The position numbers and the translations under genes are program-made. Source: Elusimicrobiota bacterium (GTDB taxonomy: Bacteria; Elusimicrobiota; Elusimicrobia; UBA1565). From it: DNA of 64,000 nucleotides. The notes beneath the pieces were generated by a model, which saw only the letters and a list, made by a program, of their open reading frames with translations, was not told where the DNA came from and searched no databases. Within the stretch, counting starts at the first letter, position 1, and every line of letters starts with the position of its first letter. Shown in pieces: positions 22,750 to 30,031 of this stretch. Where the stretch lies: assembly GCA_016196755.1 (NCBI GenBank), contig JACPXC010000007.1:310001-374000 (forward strand). The letters are read 5' to 3'.

Positions 22750-23895
22750 GTGGAAACCATCCTCTTCGGCGGCACCTTCGACCCGCCGCACGCCGGGCAC
22801 CTGGCCCTGCTGGCGGCGGCCCTGCGCCGCCATCCCAAGGCCCGCGCCGTCGTCTCGCCGGCCTGGCGCTCGCCGCTCAAGGGCCTGCCTGCGGCCTCGG
22901 CCGCCGACCGCCTGGCCATGACGACGGCCGCCCTGCGTTCCCTACCGGCGGCATCGCGCCTCAGGACCACGCTCGACCCCTGGGAATCCCAGCGCGACAC
23001 GCTCACCTACAGCTGGGAAGCCCTGCGCCGGTTGAAGACCGCGCTGCCCGGCGCGGAGCTTTTGTTCCTCGCCGGCGCCGACTCCTGGGAGACCCTGCCG
23101 CGCTGGAAGCGCGTCCCCGAGCTGGCCCGACTCTGCAGATTCCTCGTCGGCCGGCGCCCTGGGGCTCCGGCGCCGAAGGCCGTCGCCGGCCTGCCCCCCC
23201 TCGAGCTTCTGCCCGGGACCTTCCCCGACCTCTCCTCCACCGGCCTGCGCGCGCGGCTCTTGTGCGGCGCCGAACCGCGCGAGCTGCTCCCGGCCGTGCG
23301 TCGGCTCATCGCCCGCCGCGGCCTCTACGGCGGGACCCTGCGCGCGAAGCTGGCGCGGGCCCTCTCTCCCGAGCGCTGCGGCCACACCCTGGCCGTCGCC
23401 GAGATGGCGCGCGGGCTGGCCCTGCGCCACGGTCTCGACGCCGAGCGCGCGGCCCTGGCCGGCCTGCTCCACGACTGCGGCCGCGCCATCCCCGTCCCCG
23501 CCTTGGCCGCCTTCGCCAAGGCCCGCCGCCTGGACGTCCCGGCCCGGGCCGCGACCGCGGCACGCGCGCCGCTCTTGTTCCACGCCTACGCCTCCGAGGA
23601 ATTGGCGCGCACCGAGTACGGCGTCAGCGACCCGGCCGTGCTCTCGGCGGTGCGCAAGCACACCTTGGGGGACGTCGCAATGTCCCCCCTCGACCGCCTC
23701 CTCTATACCGCCGACGCCTGCTCGGCCGACCGCACCTACCCCGGGGTCGCGGACATCCGGCGCGCGGCGCGCCGAGGCCTGGACGCCGGCTTCCTTGAGG
23801 CCCTGCGCGTCAAGCATGCCTGCGTCCTGCGCGAGGGCGGCTGGCTGCACCCGACGGCCTCGGCGGTCTGGAACGCCGCGCTGGAGGACGCCTGA
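22750..23895 (+). CDS. nadD: NadD-YqeK fusion: nicotinate-nucleotide adenylyltransferase plus HD hydrolase
   Basis: This 381-residue protein from GTG 22750 starts ETILFGGTFDPPHAGH, the nucleotidyltransferase T/HxGH motif, and carries the SSTGLRARL motif near 165. From about residue 195 an HD domain of the YqeK type follows: ERCGHTLAVAEMA, LLHDCGRAI, LLFHAYAS, KHTLG and LYTADACSADRTYPGV. NadD makes NaAD in NAD synthesis; YqeK-type domains hydrolyse diadenosine tetraphosphate. It starts a cluster running to argS. Confidence 0.92.
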   Translation: METILFGGTFDPPHAGHLALLAAALRRHPKARAVVSPAWRSPLKGLPAASAADRLAMTTAALRSLPAASRLRTTLDPWESQRDTLTYSWEALRRLKTALPGAELLFLAGADSWETLPRWKRVPELARLCRFLVGRRPGAPAPKAVAGLPPLELLPGTFPDLSSTGLRARLLCGAEPRELLPAVRRLIARRGLYGGTLRAKLARALSPERCGHTLAVAEMARGLALRHGLDAERAALAGLLHDCGRAIPVPALAAFAKARRLDVPARAATAARAPLLFHAYASEELARTEYGVSDPAVLSAVRKHTLGDVAMSPLDRLLYTADACSADRTYPGVADIRRAARRGLDAGFLEALRVKHACVLREGGWLHPTASAVWNAALEDA

Positions 23896-24905
23896 ACGCT
23901 CGGGGCCTCGCCGCCGCCCTGGCCCTGCTCTGCGCCGGCGCCGCCTGGCTCGACGCCCACGCCCACGCCCCCCGGGCCCTGCGCGAACGCCGGCCGGTCT
24001 GGGGCCTGACCGCACTGCGCTTCGCGGGCCAAGCCGCCGTCGTTCCCCCGGCCCTTTACCTGCTCGTCCACGACCCGCGCCGCGGCACCCTGGACCTGGT
24101 CCTCGTCCCCGCCGGCACCGCCGCGCCGAGCTCGCGGACTCTGGCCGACGCCTACGGGGACGCGCTCCGCGCGGGCGCCTCGCCCGAGGCGGCCGGCCGG
24201 GCGCTGGCCGACGCCGCGGCGGCGGCTTTGCCGCGGGCCCCGGGCTGGCCCGCCGAGGCCGGGGAGCCGCTGTTCACCACGCTCCTGAGCTTGGGCGCCT
24301 CCGCGCGGCCGGCGGCCCCCATCGAGACCCGGCGCCGGCTGGCCGCCGCGCTCTCCGACCCGTTCCTATGGCCGCGCGCCCCGCTGTATTGGCTAAGGGC
24401 GGGCCGGCCGGCGGGTCTGGGGGCCTGGGACGCCGCGGCGCTCCTGCGCGCCGCGCGGGGTCTGGCTCCCGAGGCCCTGCGCGCCTCGCGCTGGCCGGCT
24501 CCGGAGCTGGCGGCCCCCTTCACGGCCTGGCTCTTCGAGGGCCAGGGCAAGGGAGACGCGCGCGGTATCGGCACGGTGTCGGTGCTCAACGCCGGCGCGG
24601 CCCCCGGAGTCGCCCTCAAGGCGACGAAAGTATTAAGATGGGCGGGCTTGGATGTGGTCCATTTCGGCAACGCCCCGGGGCCCCAAGCCGAGACCGGCGC
24701 CGTCGACTTCGTGGGTCGGCCCGAGACCGCGCGCGCGGCCTTGGCCGCCCTGGGCTGCCGGAAGGCCGAGACGCTGACGGCCCTGGAGCCGAGCCCGATG
24801 ACGATGGCCTCGGTGTCGATCGGACGGGATTGGGACTCGTGCGCCCGGCTGACGGGCGCGGGACGCGGGACGGAGGAGGAGCATGGAACTCGTCGAGATC
24901 CTTAA
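23892..24905 (+). CDS. LytR_C-domain protein starting at CTG
   Basis: This frame of 337 residues has no ATG, GTG or TTG near its beginning. A CTG at 23892 overlaps the nadD stop (CTGA) and sits after a GGAGGA site at 23883-23888, so CTG is the likely start. The product opens with a TM-like helix (LAAALALLCAGAAWL). It then has YLLVHDPRRGTLDLVLVPAG and LADAYGDALRAG, reminiscent of a degenerate LCP core, and ends in a LytR_C domain (GTVSVLNAGAAPGVALKATK ... VDFVG). Such proteins take part in cell-wall polymer attachment or its regulation. Its 3' end overlaps pilT by 23 nt. Confidence 0.75.
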   Translation: MNARGLAAALALLCAGAAWLDAHAHAPRALRERRPVWGLTALRFAGQAAVVPPALYLLVHDPRRGTLDLVLVPAGTAAPSSRTLADAYGDALRAGASPEAAGRALADAAAAALPRAPGWPAEAGEPLFTTLLSLGASARPAAPIETRRRLAAALSDPFLWPRAPLYWLRAGRPAGLGAWDAAALLRAARGLAPEALRASRWPAPELAAPFTAWLFEGQGKGDARGIGTVSVLNAGAAPGVALKATKVLRWAGLDVVHFGNAPGPQAETGAVDFVGRPETARAALAALGCRKAETLTALEPSPMTMASVSIGRDWDSCARLTGAGRGTEEEHGTRRDP

Positions 24906-25971
24906 GACGGCGGTGGGCTCGGGGGCCAGCGACATCCACCTGGTCATCGGCCGGCCGCCCATGATGCGCGCCGACGGCCACATCCAGGAGATCCCGGGCT
25001 TTCCGGTCCTCAGCGCCGACGAGTCCAAGCGCCTTATCTACTCGATCCTCTACGAGGAGCAGCGCGCCAAGTTCGAGGAGAACTGGGAGCTGGACTGCTC
25101 CTTCGCGGTGACCGGCTTCGCGCGCTTCCGCGTGAACGTCCTGGTGCAGAAGAACGGCGTCGAGGCCGTCATGCGCGTCATCTCCTCGAAGATCCCCACC
25201 CCCGAGCAGCTGCGCCTCTCCCCCGCCGTCGTCGCCTTCTCGACCTTGCCGCGGGGACTCGTCCTCGTCACCGGCCCCACCGGCTCGGGCAAGTCGACCA
25301 CCCTCGCCGCCGTCGTCGAACTCATCAACCAGTCCCAGGCCCACCACATCTTGACCATCGAGGACCCCATCGAGTTCGTCTACGACTCGAAGAAGTCCAT
25401 CGTCCGCCAGCGCGAGGTCGGGCAGAACACCAAGAGCTTCGCCAACGCGCTCAAGGGCGCTTTGCGCCAGGACCCCGACGTCATCCTGGTCGGCGAGATG
25501 CGAGACCTCGAGACCATCGCCCTGGCCATCACCGCCGCCGAGACCGGCCACCTCTGCCTCGGCACCCTGCACACCAAGGACGCCCCGTCGACGATCGACC
25601 GCATCATCGACGTCTTCCCGCCCCACCAGCAGACCCAGATCCGCGTCCAGCTGGCCGTCGCCCTGCAAGGTGTCGTCAGCCAGATCCTCATCCCGCGGCT
25701 CGACGGCGCGGGCCGCGTGGCCGCGCGCGAGATCATGATCATGACCCCCGCCATCTCGAACCTCGTCCGCGAGGGCAAGACGCACATGATCTACGGCGCC
25801 GTCGACACCGGCGCGAAGTTCGGCATGCAGTCCATGGACCAATCCCTGGGCCACCTGGTCAAGCAGGGGCTCATCGACATGGACGAGGCCGCCAAGCGCT
25901 GTCACAACCTGGCCACGCTCGAGACGCTGACCGGACGCAAGGCCGGCAAGGCCTCGCAGGCGATCGGTTAA
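24883..25971 (+). CDS. pilT: PilT twitching-motility ATPase, first paralogue
   Basis: This 362-residue retraction ATPase has an N-terminal PAS-like domain with GASDIHLVIGRPP, the Walker A motif GPTGSGKST (about 131-139), the Asp box LTIEDPIEFVY, Walker B VILVGEMRD, the His box GHLCLGTLHTKDAPSTIDR and the PilT-specific AISNLVREGK. It depolymerises type IV pili. No pilin, pilB or pilC is in the window. The ATG lies inside the end of the LytR_C gene. Confidence 0.94.
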   Translation: MELVEILKTAVGSGASDIHLVIGRPPMMRADGHIQEIPGFPVLSADESKRLIYSILYEEQRAKFEENWELDCSFAVTGFARFRVNVLVQKNGVEAVMRVISSKIPTPEQLRLSPAVVAFSTLPRGLVLVTGPTGSGKSTTLAAVVELINQSQAHHILTIEDPIEFVYDSKKSIVRQREVGQNTKSFANALKGALRQDPDVILVGEMRDLETIALAITAAETGHLCLGTLHTKDAPSTIDRIIDVFPPHQQTQIRVQLAVALQGVVSQILIPRLDGAGRVAAREIMIMTPAISNLVREGKTHMIYGAVDTGAKFGMQSMDQSLGHLVKQGLIDMDEAAKRCHNLATLETLTGRKAGKASQAIG

Positions 25972-25975
25972 GGCC

Positions 25976-26887
25976 ATGGCCGACAAGACCACGCTCCTCA
26001 AGTCGCTCAAGCTCCTGGCCGGGATCCCGGAGGCCGAGCTCGCCAAGCTCGGGGAGTATCTCGCTCCCCGGGAGTTCGCCGACGCCCAGCCGGTCTTCGA
26101 GGAGGGCTCGACGGGCTCGAGCCTGTTCTTCATCACCGACGGGCATGTGCGCATCGCCAAGAAGCTGCGCTCCTCGGCCGCTCAGACGGCGGCCTACAAG
26201 GAGCTCGCCGTCCTCGGCCCGGGCGACTGCTTCGGCGAGATGGCCCTCATCGAGGCCGCCACCCCGCGCTCGGCCAGCGCGATCGCCACGGGCGCGACGC
26301 TGCTCTTCGAGCTCAGCCGCGACGACCTGAACCGCTGGCTGGGGGCCAACCCCACGCTGGCCATGGGCTTCTTCTCGCGCCTGGTGCAGACCCTCTCGGG
26401 CCGCCTGCGCCGCTCCTCCAACGAGCTCACCCTTCTCTTCGACCTCTCGAACCTCCTGCTCGAGCCGTTCACCAACGCCACGCACATGTTCGACAAGGCG
26501 ATGCCGCGCATCATGCAGTACCTGGAGGGCGATTGGGTCGCCGGCGCCTACCTCTACAACCAGTTCAACGACGAGATGGACTTAGCCGACACGGAGGGCG
26601 ACTTCAAGTCCGCCCTCGAGCGCCTCAAGGTGGACCCCGCCGCCGCGAAGAACGCCTGGCTCGACGACTCCACCTACCAGGTGGTGTTCCCCGGCAAGAA
26701 GCGGCCCATGGGCTCGATCGTGTTCCACCGCTCCAAACCACTCGAGAACGAGGAGATGAACGAGACGGGGCGCACGCTGACCACCTCGGCGCGCCTGATC
26801 GCCTCCGCGCTCGAGAACATCTCCTGGCGCGCCGAGGACGACATGCGCTCGCGGCTCAAGAAGAACATCCAAGCGGGGCCCTATTGA
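25976..26887 (+). CDS. Cyclic-nucleotide-binding-domain protein with a C-terminal sensor-like domain
   Basis: This 303-residue protein has an N-terminal cNMP-binding fold (about 10-140): FEEGSTGSSLFFITDGHVRI, and GPGDCFGEMALIEAATPRSASAIA, the phosphate-binding cassette region. It lacks the Crp helix-turn-helix; instead residues 150-290 look like a GAF-type domain (VAGAYLYNQFNDEMDL, GSIVFHRSK). It sits between two pilT genes, so control of pilus retraction by a nucleotide is a reasonable inference. The ATG follows the pilT stop by 4 nt. Confidence 0.85.
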   Translation: MADKTTLLKSLKLLAGIPEAELAKLGEYLAPREFADAQPVFEEGSTGSSLFFITDGHVRIAKKLRSSAAQTAAYKELAVLGPGDCFGEMALIEAATPRSASAIATGATLLFELSRDDLNRWLGANPTLAMGFFSRLVQTLSGRLRRSSNELTLLFDLSNLLLEPFTNATHMFDKAMPRIMQYLEGDWVAGAYLYNQFNDEMDLADTEGDFKSALERLKVDPAAAKNAWLDDSTYQVVFPGKKRPMGSIVFHRSKPLENEEMNETGRTLTTSARLIASALENISWRAEDDMRSRLKKNIQAGPY

Positions 26888-27273
26888 TGACCACCGAAGC
26901 CAACGCCCTCGCACAGGGACGCTACTACAAGAAGCTGGCCGTGCAGGCGGCGCGCGCGGCCGACGACAAGAAGGCCGAGCAGATCGTCCTGCTCCACGTG
27001 GCCGCCTTGACCGGGGTGGCCGACTACGTGATGATCGCCTCCTGCGCCTCGGTCCCCCAGCTCGAGGCGGTCGAGGACCATATCAAGAAGACCTTCAAAG
27101 ACGACGGCCTCCTCATGCACCATCGCGACGGGCGGCTCTCCGAAAAGTGGCGCGTGCTCGATTACGGGGGCCTGCTCATCCACCTCATGCACCCCGCCGC
27201 GCGCGAGCACTACCGGCTGGAGACGATATACCAGGGCGCCAAGAAGGTGCGTTGGGAGGCCTCGGGTGCCTGA
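26887..27273 (+). CDS. rsfS: Ribosome silencing factor RsfS
   Basis: This 128-residue protein has the RsfS pattern: KKAEQIVLLHVAALTGVADYVMIASC, VEDHIKKTFK, EKWRVLDYGGLLIHLMHP and the C-terminal YRLETIYQGA. It binds uL14 on the large subunit and blocks subunit joining. Linkage to nadD is common in bacteria; here two genes of the pilus system are inserted. The ATG overlaps the previous stop as TGATG. Confidence 0.93.
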   Translation: MTTEANALAQGRYYKKLAVQAARAADDKKAEQIVLLHVAALTGVADYVMIASCASVPQLEAVEDHIKKTFKDDGLLMHHRDGRLSEKWRVLDYGGLLIHLMHPAAREHYRLETIYQGAKKVRWEASGA

Positions 27274-28333
27274 GCTCGTCGACATCCTCAAGGCTGCAGT
27301 CCAGATGGGTGCTAGCGACGTCCACGTCACCGCCGGCCGGCCCCCGCTGGCGCGCGTGCGCGGCGAGGTCCACCCGGTGCCCGGCGGCGCGACCCTCACC
27401 GACGAGGAGTCCCGGCGCCTGGTCTACTCGATCCTCTTCGAGGACCAGCGCGCGCGCTTCGAGGCCGACCTCGAGCTCGACTGCTCCCTGCAGGTCCCCG
27501 GCCTCTCGCGCTTCCGCGTCAACGTCTACAACCAGCGCCGCGGCGTGGGTGCGGTCCTGCGCGTCATCCCCTCCCACATCCCCACCCCGGCCGAGATCGG
27601 GCTCATGCCCTCGGTGGTCAAGCTAGCCGACCTGCCGCGCGGCCTCGTGCTCGTCACCGGCCCGACCGGCTCCGGCAAATCGACCACCCTGGCCGCGCTC
27701 ATCGAGACGATCAACGCCAGCCGCAAGCGCACGATCCTCACCATCGAGGACCCCATCGAGTTCGTCTACGAGGACAAGCAGTCGCTCATCCTCCAGCGCG
27801 AGGTCGGCCAGCAGACCAAGTCCTTCGCCGAGGCCCTGCGCCACGCCCTGCGCCAGAACCCCGACGTGATCCTGGTCGGCGAGATGCGGGACTTGGAGAC
27901 CATCTCCCTGGCCATCTCGGCCGCCGAGACCGGGCACCTCTGCTTCGGCACCCTGCACACCCAGGACGCCCCGACCACGGTCGACCGCATCATCGACGTC
28001 TTCCCGCCCGGCCAGCAGCAGCAGGTCCGCATCCAGGTCTCCACGGTCCTGCAGGCCGTGGTCAGCCAGATCCTCCTGCCGCGCAAGGACGCCCAGGGCC
28101 GCGTGGCCTCGCGCGAGGTCATGGTGGCCACCCCGGCGGTCGGCAACCTCATCCGCGAGGGCAAGACCCACATGCTCTACGGGGCTATCGAGGCTGGCGC
28201 GAAGTTCGGCATGATCACGATGGACCAGCACCTCGCCTTCCTCGTCAAGTCCAACATGGTCGGCCTCGAGGACGCGCTGGCCAAGGCTCGCGACCCCGAG
28301 GGCCTCAAGGCCCTCATCAGCCTGGGGCGCTGA
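27266..28333 (+). CDS. PilT twitching-motility ATPase, second paralogue
   Basis: This 355-residue protein is a close paralogue of the 24883 gene: GASDVHVTAGRPP, Walker A GPTGSGKST (about 132-140), LTIEDPIEFVYE, VILVGEMRD, GHLCFGTLHTQDAP and AVGNLIREGK. Two PilT-like ATPases often split into a main retraction motor (PilT) and an accessory one (PilU); which is which cannot be told here, since both retain all catalytic motifs. The GTG start overlaps rsfS by 8 nt. Confidence 0.93.
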   Translation: MPELVDILKAAVQMGASDVHVTAGRPPLARVRGEVHPVPGGATLTDEESRRLVYSILFEDQRARFEADLELDCSLQVPGLSRFRVNVYNQRRGVGAVLRVIPSHIPTPAEIGLMPSVVKLADLPRGLVLVTGPTGSGKSTTLAALIETINASRKRTILTIEDPIEFVYEDKQSLILQREVGQQTKSFAEALRHALRQNPDVILVGEMRDLETISLAISAAETGHLCFGTLHTQDAPTTVDRIIDVFPPGQQQQVRIQVSTVLQAVVSQILLPRKDAQGRVASREVMVATPAVGNLIREGKTHMLYGAIEAGAKFGMITMDQHLAFLVKSNMVGLEDALAKARDPEGLKALISLGR

Positions 28334-30027
28334 TGCTCGTCGAAGAGCTGCGCGCCGAAGTCGAGAGGCGCCTCAAGGCCTGGACCCGCGAGCACGGCGC
28401 CGAGGCCCCGGCCGTCACGCTGACGCAGGCGCCGGCCCACGTCAAGGCCGACGTCTCCCTGCCCTGGCCGCTGGCCGCCGCCAAGCTCCTGCGCCGCCGC
28501 CCGCTCGAGGTCGCCGGCGAGGCCGCGGCACTCCTCAAGGACATCCCCGGCGTCGGCGCGGCCGAGCCCGCCCCACCGGGCTTCGTGAACCTGACATTCT
28601 CCACCGCCGCCCTGGGTGCCGACCTGGCCGCCGTGCTGGCCGAGCCCGCATCGGCGGGCCGTTCCCCGCTCGAGGCCCCGCGCGAGATCCTTCTCGAGTA
28701 CGTCTCGGCCAACCCGACCGGGCCGGTCCACTTGGCCACGAGCCGCGCGGCGACTTTGGGCGACAGCCTGGCGCGCATCCTGCGCCGCCGCGGCCACGCG
28801 GTACGCACCGAGTACTACGTCAACGACGCAGGCAAGCAGGTCGAGCTCCTCGGCCAATCCGTGCAGGCGCGTTGGGAGCAGCTCCACGGCAAGGACACCC
28901 AGGTCCCCGAGAAAGGCTACCGGGGCGAGTACATCGTCGACATCGCCAAGGCCGCCCCTTCGGAAGCCAAGTCCTGGGGCCCCGCCGAGTTCGCCAAGCT
29001 GGCCATCGAGGCCATGCTGGCCCAGCACCGTGCCGACACGGAGCTCTTCGGCGCACACTTCGACCGCTGGTACCGCGAGTCCGAGCTCCACGCCGCGGGA
29101 GCCGTCGAGAAGACCATGGCCAAGCTCAAGGCCATGGGCAAGGCCTACGAGAAGGACGGCGCGCTCTGGCTAGGGACTTCCTCCGACGAAGGCGAGGACG
29201 ACAAGGACCGCGTGCTGGTGCGCAAGGACGGCGTCCCCACTTACTTCCTGGCCGACATCGCCTACCACGAGGACAAGTACTCCCGCGGCGCCACGGAGCT
29301 CATCGACATCTGGGGCGCCGACCACCACGGCTACGTGCCGCGCATGAAGGCCGCCGTCGCAGCCCTAGGCCACCCCCCCGAGTCCTTCCACGCCATCGTC
29401 CACCAACTCGTACACATGATCAAGAAGGAGGACTTCGAGAAGGTCGTGATGAAGATGTCCAAGCGCAAAGGGGAATTCATCACCCTGCGCGAACTCGTGT
29501 CGGTCGTCGGCGTCGACGCCTGCCGCTTCTTCTTCGCCCTGCGCACGCCCAACACCCACATGCAGTTCGACTGGGAGCTGGCCCAGAAGAAGACCAACGA
29601 CAACCCGGTCTTCTACGTCCAGTACGTCCACGCGCGCATCGCCTCGATCTTCCGCGAGGCCGCCTCCATGGCCCCGGAGGCGGCACTTCCTCGCGATAAC
29701 GCTCGGTCGGCCGCCGCGCAGGGCCTGGGCCAGGGCGCGCCCGACTGGTCCCTCCTAACCGCTCCCGATGAGCGCGCCCTGCTCATCAAGGCCGCCTGGC
29801 TGCCCGAGACCCTCAAGGCCTGCGAGCGCGAGCTCTCGCCGCACCCCCTGGCCGTCTACCTCATGGAGCTGGCCGGCCTCTACCACAAGTTCTACGAGCA
29901 TTGCCGCGTCCTCGACTCGACCGAACCAGCCCTGACCGCCACCCGGCTCGCCCTATGCCGCGGCGTGCAGACCGTCATCGCCGAGGGGCTGGAGCTCCTG
30001 GGCGTGTCGGCGCCGCAAGAGATGTAA
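28333..30027 (+). CDS. argS: Arginyl-tRNA synthetase
   Basis: This 564-residue class I synthetase has the N-terminal Add1 domain, then YVSANPTGPVHLATSR with H133-LAT in place of the usual HIGH or HVGH tetrad, WGADHHGYVPRMKAA, and K374-MSKRKGEFITL as the KMSKS loop. The DALR anticodon-binding domain follows (about 440-564). It charges tRNA-Arg. The ATG overlaps the pilT2 stop (TGATG), so it is translated with the pilus/rsfS cluster. Confidence 0.94.
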   Translation: MLVEELRAEVERRLKAWTREHGAEAPAVTLTQAPAHVKADVSLPWPLAAAKLLRRRPLEVAGEAAALLKDIPGVGAAEPAPPGFVNLTFSTAALGADLAAVLAEPASAGRSPLEAPREILLEYVSANPTGPVHLATSRAATLGDSLARILRRRGHAVRTEYYVNDAGKQVELLGQSVQARWEQLHGKDTQVPEKGYRGEYIVDIAKAAPSEAKSWGPAEFAKLAIEAMLAQHRADTELFGAHFDRWYRESELHAAGAVEKTMAKLKAMGKAYEKDGALWLGTSSDEGEDDKDRVLVRKDGVPTYFLADIAYHEDKYSRGATELIDIWGADHHGYVPRMKAAVAALGHPPESFHAIVHQLVHMIKKEDFEKVVMKMSKRKGEFITLRELVSVVGVDACRFFFALRTPNTHMQFDWELAQKKTNDNPVFYVQYVHARIASIFREAASMAPEAALPRDNARSAAAQGLGQGAPDWSLLTAPDERALLIKAAWLPETLKACERELSPHPLAVYLMELAGLYHKFYEHCRVLDSTEPALTATRLALCRGVQTVIAEGLELLGVSAPQEM

Positions 30028-30031
30028 GCCG

